Shown piece by piece: positions 51,552 through 62,440 of a stretch of 64,000 bases of DNA. The DNA lies in the NCBI RefSeq assembly GCF_000341085.1, contig NZ_ANBA01000033.1, positions 1 to 64,000 on the forward strand, written 5' to 3'. Both the position numbers and the translations under genes were made by a program. A model generated the notes under the pieces. That model searched no databases. It saw nothing but the letters and a program-made list of their open reading frames with translations, and was not told where the DNA came from. Positions within the stretch are counted from its first letter, which is position 1. The number at the start of each line of letters is the position of its first letter. Origin of the DNA: Nocardiopsis ganjiahuensis DSM 45031. GTDB taxonomy: Bacteria; Actinomycetota; Actinomycetes; Streptosporangiales; Streptosporangiaceae.

Positions 51552-51838
51552 GCGGTATGAACACCCTTCTCGCGTCCGCCACGGTACTGGCCAACGACTT
51601 CGCGTTGGACAAGGACACCGTCACACCCGGTGTCATGGGTTTTCTCGCCATCTTCGCGATCGGCGTGTGCCTGTACTTCCTGATGCGCAGCCTGGTCGGC
51701 AAGCTGCGCGGCGTCTCGGCCCGCGCCGAGGAGCAGGAGGCCGCCGAAGCGGCGGAGAAGGAGGGCCCGGAGGCGGCCGCCGTGGCGGAGGCCTCCGCCG
51801 GAGCCTCCTCCGCCGAGGACCCCTCGGCCAAGGCCTGA
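51548..51838 (+). CDS. Small membrane protein coupled to mca
   Basis: The 96-aa protein has one hydrophobic helix (about 29-48: VMGFLAIFAIGVCLYFLMRSL) followed by an Ala/Glu-rich, probably helical cytoplasmic tail. Its ATG overlaps the mca stop (ATGA). A protein of this type follows mca in mycobacteria (Rv1083). The function is unknown. Confidence 0.85.
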   Translation: MSGMNTLLASATVLANDFALDKDTVTPGVMGFLAIFAIGVCLYFLMRSLVGKLRGVSARAEEQEAAEAAEKEGPEAAAVAEASAGASSAEDPSAKA

Positions 51839-51930
51839 CCCCGCACGTACGGATCCGTCCCCGCCACGCACCCGCGGGGGCGGACCCCGTTCCGGGCGCC
51901 GCGGGGCGGCCCGGGACCTAGCATTGGGGC

Positions 51931-52635
51931 ATGTCGCCCGAGCCCTCCCGAGTCCCCTCCCTGCGTGACCAGGTCTACGAGAGGCTCAGGTCACGCATCA
52001 TGGACCTGGAGCTGCCCCCCGGCCACCGCATCGTCGAACGGGACACGGCCGCCGAGCTCGGTGTGTCCCGGGTGCCCCTGCGCGAGGCGCTGCGGCTGCT
52101 GGAGGCGGAGGGGCTCATCGTCGTGGTGCCCCGGCAGGGCGCCATGGTGGTCAGCTGGTCGCGCGAGGACGTCGTGCGCCTGTTCGAGGTCCGCGAGGAG
52201 CTGGAGACGCTGGCCGCCCGTCTGGCCGCCGCCCGGCGCACCGATTCCGACCTGCGGCTCATGCGCGGACTCCTCGAGGAGGCCGAACGCGCGCTGGACG
52301 CCGGGGACGAGGCCGCCACCGCCGCGGCCAACGCGGGGTTCCACCGCGCCGTGCTCGCGGCCTGCGGCAACCCGCTCCTCCAGCAGATGATGGCCCCGCT
52401 GGACTCGCGCGTGCAGTGGCTCTTCCACCTCACCAAGCACCGCGACACCCGTGAGCAGCGCCAGGAGCACGTCCGGCTGCTGGAGCTGATCGAGGCGGGG
52501 GACGGCGCCGGGGCCGCCGAGCTCTACCGGGCGCACATCGCCGCCGGCCTGGAACCCACGCTGGCCGTCGCGGAGACGTGGGAGCGGTTCGACCCGGTGG
52601 ACGTCACCCGTACGCGCACCCGCAACCGGAAGTAG
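51931..52635 (+). CDS. GntR family regulator, FadR/FCD type
   Basis: The 234-aa protein has a GntR winged helix (12-75: RDQVYERLRSRIMDLELPPGHRIVERDTAAELGVSRVPLREALRLLEAEGLIVVVPRQGAMVV) and an all-helical FCD ligand domain (85-220: EVREELETLAARLAA..., FHRAVLAACGNPLLQQMM, EHVRLLELIEAGD). The FCD metal-site residues (Asp/His set) are partly visible (FHRAVL, EHVRLLE). It lies just before a transporter operon whose promoter region contains a palindrome of FCD type, so it is the likely local regulator. Confidence 0.93.
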   Translation: MSPEPSRVPSLRDQVYERLRSRIMDLELPPGHRIVERDTAAELGVSRVPLREALRLLEAEGLIVVVPRQGAMVVSWSREDVVRLFEVREELETLAARLAAARRTDSDLRLMRGLLEEAERALDAGDEAATAAANAGFHRAVLAACGNPLLQQMMAPLDSRVQWLFHLTKHRDTREQRQEHVRLLELIEAGDGAGAAELYRAHIAAGLEPTLAVAETWERFDPVDVTRTRTRNRK

Positions 52636-52745
52636 CCGGCCCCGCCCAGTGCCGTCGGAACGGCGGTTTCCGTCCGCCTGGCCGGTCAGGAAACGCGGAT
52701 TTTCCGTGCGGGCAACACGTCGGTGACCGGGCTCCCCCATGCTCG

Positions 52746-52767
52746 AATTAGTGGTATACCACTAATT
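52746..52767. promoter_or_regulatory. Perfect 22-bp palindrome, probable FCD-GntR operator
   Basis: AATTAGTGGTA is followed directly by its exact reverse complement TACCACTAATT. The central TGGTATACCA fits the TGGT-ACCA half-sites of FadR/FCD GntR proteins. It lies 17 bp before the start of the BMP gene, so repressor binding would block the promoter or early elongation. Confidence 0.8.
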
Positions 52768-52784
52768 AGGCAGAGGAGAACGCC

Positions 52785-53795
52785 ATGCCCCCACACACGA
52801 AGTCCCCACGCGCCGCACGGGCCACCGCCTGGGCCGCCGTCGCCCTGACCGGCTCGGTGGCCCTGGCCGCCTGCGGCTCCGACCCGGGGGAGGAGGACGA
52901 CGGAAAGCTCAGCGTCGGCGTCTTCCTGCCCGGGTCGGTCACCGACACCGGGTTCATGCAGTCCGCCCACGCGGGTGTCGAACGCATCCGCGAGGAGCGC
53001 TCGGGCGAGGTCGACATCAGCTTCGTCGAGGAGGTCGAGGCCCCGGACTACGAGCTGGTGCTCACCCGTCTGGCGGGGGAGTCGGAACTGGTGGTCTCGG
53101 TCGGCGGCCAGACCGACTCGGACGTGCGCGCGGTCGCCGCCGCCAACCCCGGCGTCACCTTCGTGGAGATCGGCGGTCCGGCCGACGCGGAGCCGATGGA
53201 CAACCTCGCCTACTACGACCCCCGGCAGCCCGAGGGCGAGTACCTGTCCGGTGTGGTCGCGGCCCTGGTCTCCGAGACCGGCAGGATCGGCTTCATCGGC
53301 GGCGCCGAGCTCCCGGAGATCGTCAACGCCGCCCACGCGTTCGAGAACGGGGCCCGCTCCGTCGACCCGGACGTCGAGGTCGTCCAGCCCCAGTTCATGG
53401 GTGACTTCAACGACCCGGCCAAGGCCATGCAGGCCGCCGCGGCCAACTACGGCGTGGGCGTGGACGTGCTCAGCCAGATCCTCAACCTCGGCAAGTCCGG
53501 GCTGGAACAGGCCGCCGAGGAGGCCGACGCCCACGTCATCGGCGGTCCCGTCGCCGCCGACTGCGGCGAGGGCTCGCCCTACGCCGGCTACGTCCTCACG
53601 GACATCGGCACGCAGATCGAGTACGCGATCGACGCCGTGCTCACCGACACCTGGGAGGCCGCCCAGACCCCCTTCGGCCTGACCACCGACCGCGAGGGCA
53701 CCGACTTCGTCCTGTGCTCGGACGACCCGGAGCTGGCGGAGGCCCTCGAGAGCGCCGTGGCGGACCTCGCCTCCGGCGCGGTCGAGCCCTACTGA
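52785..53795 (+). CDS. BMP family ABC transporter substrate-binding lipoprotein
   Basis: The 336-aa protein has a lipoprotein signal with lipobox VALAAC (Cys30) and a periplasmic-binding BMP fold (KLSVGVFLPGSVTDTGFMQSAHAGVERIREE; VSVGGQTDSDVRAVAAANPGVTFVEIGG; GRIGFIGGAELPEIVNAAHAFENGA). BMP proteins usually bind nucleosides or related purines in Gram-positives. The ATG at 52785 has AGGAG upstream. It is the first gene of a four-gene importer operon, directly behind the palindromic operator. Confidence 0.93.
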   Translation: MPPHTKSPRAARATAWAAVALTGSVALAACGSDPGEEDDGKLSVGVFLPGSVTDTGFMQSAHAGVERIREERSGEVDISFVEEVEAPDYELVLTRLAGESELVVSVGGQTDSDVRAVAAANPGVTFVEIGGPADAEPMDNLAYYDPRQPEGEYLSGVVAALVSETGRIGFIGGAELPEIVNAAHAFENGARSVDPDVEVVQPQFMGDFNDPAKAMQAAAANYGVGVDVLSQILNLGKSGLEQAAEEADAHVIGGPVAADCGEGSPYAGYVLTDIGTQIEYAIDAVLTDTWEAAQTPFGLTTDREGTDFVLCSDDPELAEALESAVADLASGAVEPY

Positions 53796-53827
53796 CCGGC
53801 CCGGCGGACGTGATCGGAGGAAGTCCC

Positions 53828-55456
53828 ATGAGTACCCCTGACACCGGCACCGGCACCGGCACCGGGCTCGGACACGGCGTCCCGGCGCTCCGCCTGGACG
53901 GCCTCACCCGCCGCTTCGGCGACCTGGTCGCCCTCAACGGCGTGGACCTCTCGGTCGGGGCCGGGGAGATCCACTGCGTGCTCGGCGAGAACGGCGCGGG
54001 CAAGTCCACGCTGTGCAACGTGGTCTTCGGCGGCACCCGGCCCAGCCGGGGACGCATGTTCCTCGGCGGGCGGGCCTACGCGCCCTCGTCGCCGGCCGAC
54101 GCCATGCGCCGCGGCATCGCCATGGTCCACCAGCACTTCAGCCTGGTGCCCACACTCACGGTGGAGCAGAACCTCCTGCTCGGCCGCTCCCGGTTCCGCC
54201 CGGACCGTCGCGGACTGCACCGCCGCCTGGCGGAGATCGAGGGGCGCTACGGGCTCGGCGTGGACCCCGGGGCCCGCGTCGACCGGCTGTCCGTGGGGCA
54301 CCGGCAGACCGCGGAGATCGTCAAGGCGCTCCTGGGCTCGCCGCGCCTCGTCCTCTTCGACGAACCCACCGGGGTCCTCGGGCCGCGCGAGATCGACGCG
54401 TTCCTGGAGACGGCCCGGCGCATCGCCGACACCGGCACCGCCGTGGTGCTCATCACGCACAAGCTGAAGGAGGTGCGCGCGATCGGCGACCGCGCCACGG
54501 TCCTGCGCCACGGCGAGGTCACCGGTGGCGGCCCTCTCACCGAACTCCCCGACGACCGCCTGGTGGACCTCATGATCGGCGAGCGGACGGGTGACCCGCT
54601 CCTCGCCGCGGCCCTCGGGCGTGTGCCGCGGACCGTCCCGCGCCCGGGGCCACCGGGCGACCGGCACGGGGCCTCCGGACACGGACCGGAGGAACCGGAC
54701 GGCCCCGTCGTCCTGGAGGTCTCGGGGCTCGCCGCCGAGGACGCGCACGGCGGCAGCGCGGTCACCGGTGTCGACCTCGCGGTCCGTGCCGGACGGATCG
54801 TCGGGATCGCCGGGGTGGAGGGCAACGGGCAGTCGGCCCTGGTCGACGCGCTCTCCGGGGCCGTCGTCCCCGGGGCCGGCACCGTCCGCCTGGCCGGGGC
54901 GGACATCACCCGCGCCACACCCCGCGAGCGCACCCGGGCCGGGCTGGCGGTGATCCCCGAGGACCGCCACCGCGAGGGCGTGGTGGAGGCCCTCAGCGTG
55001 GCCGAGAACCTCGTGCTGGGGCGGCTGTCCGAGTTCACCGGCCGGTTCGGGACCCTCGACCGCTCCGCGTCGGCGGCCCGGGCGGCCGGACTGGCCGAGC
55101 GGTTCGACGTCCGCTCCCCGGGCCCCGACGCGCCGATGTCGAGTCTGTCCGGCGGCAACCAGCAGAAGGCGGTGCTGGCGCGCGAGCTGTCCCTGGACCC
55201 GCTGACCTGTGTGGTGGCCGCTCACCCGACCCGCGGCCTGGACGTCGGCGCGGTCGCCGCGGTGGTCGGCCACCTGCGCGGGGCCGCGAGCCGGGGCGCC
55301 GCCGTGCTCATGGTCTCCGGAGAGCTCGAGGAGCTGCTGGCGGTCTGCGACGAGATCCGTGTGGCCTACCGGGGTGCTCTGACCGGCCCCGTGGACACCG
55401 CCGACCCGCGGGCCCGGGACAGGGTCGCCCGCCTGATGATGGGAGCCCGGGCATGA
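53828..55456 (+). CDS. ABC transporter ATP-binding protein, duplicated (nucleoside/sugar type)
   Basis: The 542-aa protein has two fused nucleotide-binding domains, the RbsA/YufO layout. The first (about 25-255) has Walker A GENGAGKST, signature LSVGHRQTAE and Walker B RLVLFDEPT. The second (about 300-540) has a relaxed P-loop GVEGNGQSALV, signature LSGGNQQKAVLARELS and CVVAAHPTRGLDVGA in place of a normal Walker B, as usual for this family. The ATG at 53828 follows the BMP gene by 32 bp. Its stop overlaps the next gene's ATG. Confidence 0.95.
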   Translation: MSTPDTGTGTGTGLGHGVPALRLDGLTRRFGDLVALNGVDLSVGAGEIHCVLGENGAGKSTLCNVVFGGTRPSRGRMFLGGRAYAPSSPADAMRRGIAMVHQHFSLVPTLTVEQNLLLGRSRFRPDRRGLHRRLAEIEGRYGLGVDPGARVDRLSVGHRQTAEIVKALLGSPRLVLFDEPTGVLGPREIDAFLETARRIADTGTAVVLITHKLKEVRAIGDRATVLRHGEVTGGGPLTELPDDRLVDLMIGERTGDPLLAAALGRVPRTVPRPGPPGDRHGASGHGPEEPDGPVVLEVSGLAAEDAHGGSAVTGVDLAVRAGRIVGIAGVEGNGQSALVDALSGAVVPGAGTVRLAGADITRATPRERTRAGLAVIPEDRHREGVVEALSVAENLVLGRLSEFTGRFGTLDRSASAARAAGLAERFDVRSPGPDAPMSSLSGGNQQKAVLARELSLDPLTCVVAAHPTRGLDVGAVAAVVGHLRGAASRGAAVLMVSGELEELLAVCDEIRVAYRGALTGPVDTADPRARDRVARLMMGARA

Positions 55457-56631
55457 TCCCCCGCCTCCCCGCGTCCCTCCGCTCGCTTCCCGGCCCGCCC
55501 GACCCGCGCCACCCGCTCAGCCTCGGGCTGCTCTGCGGCGCCGGGGCCCTGCTGTTCACCGTGCTCATGGCGCTGACCGCCGGATCGTCGCCGGGCACCA
55601 CGCTGAACGCCCTGTGGTCGTCGACGGCGGGCAACACCTTCGCCCTGGGCGCGGCCGTCAACACCGCGGCCGCGATCCTGCTGATCGCCTGCGGGTTCGT
55701 CATCGCCTACCGCGCGGGCCTGGTGAACGTCGGCGGCGAGGGGCAGTTCGCCCTCGGCGCGATCGGTGCCACCGCCGTGGGCGTCCACCTCCCGGAGGGC
55801 ACCCCGGTCCTGATCGCCCTCCCGCTCACCCTCGCCGCGGCCGCGCTCCTCGGCGCCGTCTGGGCGGCGATCGCCGCGGGGCTGCTGGTGCGCCGCGGCG
55901 TCAACGAGATCATCACGACCCTGCTGCTGAACTTCGTCGGCCTGGCCCTGCTCATGCTCGTCGTCCACTACGAGCAACTGCTGCGCCAGCCGGTGACCAG
56001 CGCGGAGACCCTGCCGCGCTCCGAACCGCTGGTCGAGGCGGCGCGCATGCCGCTGCTGGGCGTCTCCGGATCGCCCCTGACGGTCGCGGTCGTCGTCGCA
56101 CTGCTCGGCGCCGCCGGCACGGCCTTCCTGCTCAAGCGCACCGCGACCGGCCTGCGGCTCTCCGCGGTGGGCCACAACCCGCACGCGAGCCGACGGCTGG
56201 GCGTCCGGGTGGGCGGGCTCCGCTTCGGCGGCCTCACCGCGGCCGGGGCCTTCGCCGGGGTGGCCGGCGGGACGGTCGTGGGCTCGGCGCCCTACGTGCT
56301 GTCCGACGACATCGCCGCGGGCTACGGCTTCACCGGCCTGGTCGCCGGGCTCCTCGCCCGGGGCTCCCTCCTGGCCGCCGTCGCCATCACCTCGGCGCTC
56401 GGCCTCCTGGTCGCCGGGGGCATCGGCATGCAGATGGCCGCCGGAGTGCCCGCCACCATCAGCCAGATGGCCGAGGCGGTCCTGGTGCTGCTCGTCGCGG
56501 GCACGGCCGTCCTGGTCCGCGCCCGACCACGAGCCCCGCGCAGGGCCGCCCCCGTGCCGCCACCACCGGGTCCCGTCCCCGAAACGGCAGTTCAGGGAAG
56601 CGGCCCGGCGGAGAAGGAGGCCCTGCGATGA
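55453..56631 (+). CDS. ABC transporter permease (BPD_transp_2 type)
   Basis: The 392-aa polytopic protein has about nine membrane helices and the family loop YRAGLVNVGGEGQFALGAIGATAVG, NEIITTLLLNFVGLALL and VGHNPHASRRLGVRVGGLRFGG. It forms the import channel with the second permease. The ATG overlaps the ATPase stop and its own TGA overlaps the next ATG, so all three are translationally coupled. The last 45 residues are Pro/Arg-rich. Confidence 0.94.
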   Translation: MIPRLPASLRSLPGPPDPRHPLSLGLLCGAGALLFTVLMALTAGSSPGTTLNALWSSTAGNTFALGAAVNTAAAILLIACGFVIAYRAGLVNVGGEGQFALGAIGATAVGVHLPEGTPVLIALPLTLAAAALLGAVWAAIAAGLLVRRGVNEIITTLLLNFVGLALLMLVVHYEQLLRQPVTSAETLPRSEPLVEAARMPLLGVSGSPLTVAVVVALLGAAGTAFLLKRTATGLRLSAVGHNPHASRRLGVRVGGLRFGGLTAAGAFAGVAGGTVVGSAPYVLSDDIAAGYGFTGLVAGLLARGSLLAAVAITSALGLLVAGGIGMQMAAGVPATISQMAEAVLVLLVAGTAVLVRARPRAPRRAAPVPPPPGPVPETAVQGSGPAEKEALR

Positions 56632-57551
56632 TCCACACCCTCACCGAACTGCTCGTGATGAGCGTGGCCCTCGGCATCCCGATCCTGGTGGCCGCGACCG
56701 CCGAGGCCGTCTCCGAACGCGCCGGGGTCCTCAACATGAGTGTCGAGGGCATGATGATCACCGGCTGCCTCGCCAGCGTGCTCGTGGCGGTGCAGACCGG
56801 ATCCCCCTGGGCGGGCGTGCTCGCCGGGGCCCTCGCCGGGGTGCTCGTCGGCGCTCTCCAGGGCCTGCTGAGCGTGGTCTGGCGGGCCGACCAGATCGTC
56901 ACCGGCCTGGCGATCACCATGCTGGCCCTGGCCGGGACCGTGTTCGCTGCCCGGCTGCTCCTGGACCGGGACGCGGCCACGCCCGGACTCGGCCGGACCG
57001 CTGTCCCCCTGCTCTCCGAGATCCCGGTGGTCGGCCGGGCCCTCTTCGACCTCCCCCTGCTCGGATACGTGCTCTTCGCCGGGGTCGCGGCGGTCACCGT
57101 ACTGACCTCGCGGCGCACCGCCTGGGGGCTCGCGGTCGACGCCGTCGGGGAGGACGCGGTCAAGGCCGACTGGGCCGGCCTTCCGGTGCTGCGGATCCGC
57201 TACCTCGTGGTGCTGCTGGTGGGCGGGGCCGGCGGGCTCTCCGGCGCCTACCTCGCACTCGCGCAGGTGCGCACCTTCACCGACCACATGACCGCGGGCA
57301 TCGGCTACCTGGCCGTGGTCGCGGTCATCGCCGCCCGCTGGCGCACCGGCCGGGTCGCCCTCGTCGCCCTGGTCTTCGGTGCGGCCCAGGCCCTCCAGTT
57401 CACACTGCCGGCCATGGGTGTCTCGGTGCCCGTGGCCTTCCTGGTGGCACTGCCGTACGTGCTGGCCCTCGTCGCCGTGGCCGGGCTGGTCTCCCGGTCC
57501 CGCCGCCCCTCCGCCCTGACCGTCCCCTTCGTCCGGGCAGGGGGCGGCTGA
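56628..57551 (+). CDS. ABC transporter permease (second BPD_transp_2 type)
   Basis: The 307-aa protein has about eight membrane helices with the matching motifs SERAGVLNMSVEGMMITGC, ADQIVTGLAITMLALAGT and AVGEDAVKADWAGLPVLRIRY. It pairs with the upstream permease to form the channel. The ATG at 56628 overlaps the previous TGA by 4 nt. A run of short tandem repeats and the cyclodeaminase-family gene follow. Confidence 0.94.
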   Translation: MIHTLTELLVMSVALGIPILVAATAEAVSERAGVLNMSVEGMMITGCLASVLVAVQTGSPWAGVLAGALAGVLVGALQGLLSVVWRADQIVTGLAITMLALAGTVFAARLLLDRDAATPGLGRTAVPLLSEIPVVGRALFDLPLLGYVLFAGVAAVTVLTSRRTAWGLAVDAVGEDAVKADWAGLPVLRIRYLVVLLVGGAGGLSGAYLALAQVRTFTDHMTAGIGYLAVVAVIAARWRTGRVALVALVFGAAQALQFTLPAMGVSVPVAFLVALPYVLALVAVAGLVSRSRRPSALTVPFVRAGGG

Positions 57552-57565
57552 GGAACCCACCCCAG

Positions 57566-57643
57566 GACAGCGCTCCCAGAGACAGCGCCCCGAAGACAGC
57601 GCCTGCCGAAGACAGCGCTCCCAGAGACAGCGCCCCAAAGAAA
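57566..57643. repeat. Short tandem repeats around GACAGCGC between permease and cyclodeaminase genes
   Basis: Five imperfect copies of a 14-16 bp unit beginning GACAGCGC, each followed by CC and GA-rich bases (for example GACAGCGCTCCCAGA and GACAGCGCCCCGAA). One pair of units, GACAGCGCTCCCAGA plus GACAGCGCCCC, occurs twice. They fill the whole 100-bp gap. Neither spacers nor cas genes are present. Confidence 0.85.
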
Positions 57644-57651
57644 GGGCACCG

Positions 57652-58671
57652 ATGACGCTCATCCTCACCCGCTCCGAACTCGCCGGGCTCGTCACACCGA
57701 ACCAGGTGGCCGAGGCCGTGGAGACCGCTTTCGCCGACCTCGCCGCGGGCCGGGCCGCGCAGCCCCACAGCGAGCCCGCCCGCATCGGGCTGTCGGACCC
57801 CCAGTTCGTCCCGATGGTCGGCCTCCTGGGCTCCGGCGGCCCGGGCTCCGACGGTCTGGTCGCGAGCAAACTGCTCAGCGACATCCCCGGCAACCGGGAG
57901 CGGGGGCTCCCCACCCAGCAGTCCGTGCTGGTCCTGTCGGACGCCGTGACCGGGGGGCCGCTGGCCGTCCTGGACGGCGCGGTCCCCACACGGCTGCGCA
58001 CCGCCGCGGCCACGCGCGTGGCCACCCGCCACCTGGCCCGTCGCGGATGGGACTCCCTGGGGATCCTCGGGGCGGGTCCCCTGGCCGTCGCCCACGTGGT
58101 CGCCCTCGCCGAAGAGCGGGAGCTGGACCGGGTCCTGGTGTGGTCGCGCTCGGCCGCCACGGTCGAGGCGCTCCGGGAGTCGGTGGACCGGGAGGCCCCC
58201 GGGCTGAAGGTGGTCCCCGCCGCGTCCCCGCGCGAGGTGGTGGAAGGGGCCGACGTGGTCTGCACCGTGACCCCATCCCGTGAACCGCTGGTCCAGGGGG
58301 AGTGGCTGCGCCCCGGCCAGCACCTCAACGTGGTCGGTTCGCCGCCCAGGACCGACCACCGCGAGGTGGACGCCGCGACCCTGGCCGTCGCGCGGGACTC
58401 CGGGCTCCTGGTGGTGGACTCCACCCCGGCCGCCCTGCACGAGTCGGGGGACGTCGCGCACGCGATCGCCGAGGGGGCGATCACCGCCGAGGACTGCTCC
58501 CTCGAACTGGCCCGGGTGGTCGGCGGCCGGCACCCGGGACGCACCTCGGACACCCAGATCACGGTGTTCAACTCCGTCGGCATCGGCCTGGAGGACGCCG
58601 CCGTCGGACGCCTCCTGCTCGACGCCGCCCGCGAGCGGGGTCTGGGCACGGAGATCTCCCTGGCGGGCTGA
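57652..58671 (+). CDS. Ornithine cyclodeaminase / mu-crystallin family protein
   Basis: The 339-aa NAD(P)-binding protein has an N-terminal substrate/dimer domain and a Rossmann fold with SLGILGAGPLAVAHVVALAEE near 138 (GxGxxxxxH), ADVVCTVTPSREPLV and HLNVVGSPPRTDHREVD. Members include ornithine cyclodeaminase, alanine dehydrogenase, ketimine reductases and opine-type synthases, so the reaction is open. The position as last gene behind a BMP-type importer suggests that it acts on the imported compound or a product of it. The start is ATG at 57652, with AAAG upstream. Confidence 0.88.
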   Translation: MTLILTRSELAGLVTPNQVAEAVETAFADLAAGRAAQPHSEPARIGLSDPQFVPMVGLLGSGGPGSDGLVASKLLSDIPGNRERGLPTQQSVLVLSDAVTGGPLAVLDGAVPTRLRTAAATRVATRHLARRGWDSLGILGAGPLAVAHVVALAEERELDRVLVWSRSAATVEALRESVDREAPGLKVVPAASPREVVEGADVVCTVTPSREPLVQGEWLRPGQHLNVVGSPPRTDHREVDAATLAVARDSGLLVVDSTPAALHESGDVAHAIAEGAITAEDCSLELARVVGGRHPGRTSDTQITVFNSVGIGLEDAAVGRLLLDAARERGLGTEISLAG

Positions 58672-58675
58672 CCGG

Positions 58676-58717
58676 CGTGCCGCCCCCCACCGCCGCGCGG
58701 CGGTGGGGGGCGGCACG
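58676..58717. terminator. Perfect 42-nt palindromic terminator
   Basis: CGTGCCGCCCCCCACCGCCGC and its exact reverse complement, 4 bp after the cyclodeaminase-family stop. It ends the importer operon and isolates the DUF255 gene. Confidence 0.85.
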
Positions 58718-58758
58718 GGCGCTGGCCCGTCCGAGCGGCGGGGTGGCACAGTGGAGGT

Positions 58759-60795
<2,037 letters not shown>

Positions 60796-61072
60796 CCCGG
60801 AGGCGTCCGTCGAGGGCGACGGGTGGGCGTAGAGCCCACTCGCTGCCTCAGCCACGGGGGAGAACCTTCCCGCGCGCCTCAACCCCAGCCGTAGAGCTCA
60901 TCTCCTGCGGGCACTCCAGGGGGTGTGCTTTCCGTTCGAGCGCCGGGGAGGGTTCTGGAGGTGCCGGAGGTGGGATTGCGAGGAACGAGCCATCACACCG
61001 TAGGTAGCGAAGGTTCCTCCGCAAAGGCGCCGAACACGCGCCGAAGCGGAGCGGAGGCGCACAAAGACATAC

Positions 61073-62440
61073 CTAGAGCAGTTCGATCTTGTCGATGATC
61101 TCGTCCACCACGTCCGGCCGGTACTCGGGCTGGCGGATCTCCAGGTACACGGTCCTGGGGATGCCCGGCGGGTGCACGGCGGCGGAGGTGTAGGCCCCGT
61201 TGGCGTGGCACTCGGGCCACTCCCAGGCCGTGCCCTCCCAGTCCTCGCTGTCGATCGGGCGCTCGTCCGGCTGCCCTTCGCAGGGCTGGGTGTCGGCGAC
61301 GCTGCTCAGGCTGGGGGCGCCCGGCACGATGGTGGCGTACACCCCGTACGAGGGGACGTCGGTGGAGTGCCAGTGGTCGGCCTCGGTGGCGGCGAGCAGC
61401 CCCGGGCCGGCCCCGGCCTCGACAGCGGAGGGACGGGCCTCCTGGTCGGTGTGGAACTCGCGGGCCCACACCGAGGGCACGTCGACGTTGATCTCCTGGG
61501 CGGCGTTGTGGACGGTGGTCAGGGACATGCCGGGCATCCCGAGGGAGGAGCTCACAGCGGTGGCCAGGAGACCGCAGACCAGCGTGAGGGCACCCGCCCG
61601 ATGCCAGGGCATCTGGTAGCGGTGCCACCAGGAGGTGTCCTCGGGCAGGTTGGGCGCTATACGGATGGCCCTGACCCGGTCGGTGAAGGTCTTGGCGTCG
61701 GCGGGGCGGCTCTCCCGGTCCACCGACAGCGCGGACAGGATCAGTTCGTCAAGAGCCGGAGGCAAACCTGGCCGAATCCGGCCAGGGGCGACCTTGACCG
61801 GGGGGCGCGAGGGCGGCCGTCCGGTGATGAGCTCGTAGGCGACCGCGCCCAGGGAGTACACGTCGGAGCGGACGTCCAGGTCACCGCCGGGGATGCTCTG
61901 CTCGGGGGACATGTACCCGGGGGTGCCGGCGGCCGCGGTGAAGCCGGAGGCCTCGTCGATCGCCTTCGCGAAACCGAGGTCGGCGACCAGCACGCGCTGG
62001 CCCACGGGGGAGGACTGGAGGAGCACGTTGGACGGTTTGATGTCCCGGTGGATCGTGCCGTGGCCGTGCAGCACGGTGATGCCCTGGCCGATCTCCGTGA
62101 GCAGCCGCAGCGCCTCGTCCAGGGGTAGCTGACCTCGGTGGATGAGGTCGGCGACGCTGCCCTGGTCGGCGTAGGTCATCACCATGTACGGTCGCCCGTC
62201 GGGCAGCACGTCGACGTCGTGGACCGCGACCAGCCACGTGGAGTCGGTCTGGCGCAGGATGCGCGCCTCCTCCAGGAACCGGTGCTGGATGTCCATCTGG
62301 TGCGCCCAGTTCTCGGCGAGTACCTTGATGGCCACCGGGTAGTTCAGCAGATCGTCCTGCGCCAGCCAGACGGTGGCGAAGGAACCGGAACCCAGGCGCC
62401 GGATGACGCGGTAACGTCCGAAGGCCTCCGGTTGGCTCAT
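61073..62440 (-). CDS. Membrane serine/threonine protein kinase (PknB-like)
   Basis: The 455-aa protein has a kinase domain at 9-265: Gly loop LGSGSFATVWLAQD, ATP Lys39 in VAIKVL, catalytic loop IHRDIKPSNVLL, DLG in place of DFG (ADLGFAKA) and the APE-like TPGYMSPEQ. One membrane helix (about 280-302) follows, then an extracytoplasmic domain of about 150 residues with two Cys (DTQPCEGQ, EWPECHA) and no PASTA repeats. It likely senses something outside the cell. It is divergent from the sigma factor gene at 62754. Confidence 0.93.
   Translation of the reverse strand: MSQPEAFGRYRVIRRLGSGSFATVWLAQDDLLNYPVAIKVLAENWAHQMDIQHRFLEEARILRQTDSTWLVAVHDVDVLPDGRPYMVMTYADQGSVADLIHRGQLPLDEALRLLTEIGQGITVLHGHGTIHRDIKPSNVLLQSSPVGQRVLVADLGFAKAIDEASGFTAAAGTPGYMSPEQSIPGGDLDVRSDVYSLGAVAYELITGRPPSRPPVKVAPGRIRPGLPPALDELILSALSVDRESRPADAKTFTDRVRAIRIAPNLPEDTSWWHRYQMPWHRAGALTLVCGLLATAVSSSLGMPGMSLTTVHNAAQEINVDVPSVWAREFHTDQEARPSAVEAGAGPGLLAATEADHWHSTDVPSYGVYATIVPGAPSLSSVADTQPCEGQPDERPIDSEDWEGTAWEWPECHANGAYTSAAVHPPGIPRTVYLEIRQPEYRPDVVDEIIDKIELL

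Noticed and set aside
57566..57643. CRISPR-like array
   Set aside because: The units are contiguous, short and imperfect, with no unique spacers and no cas genes nearby.
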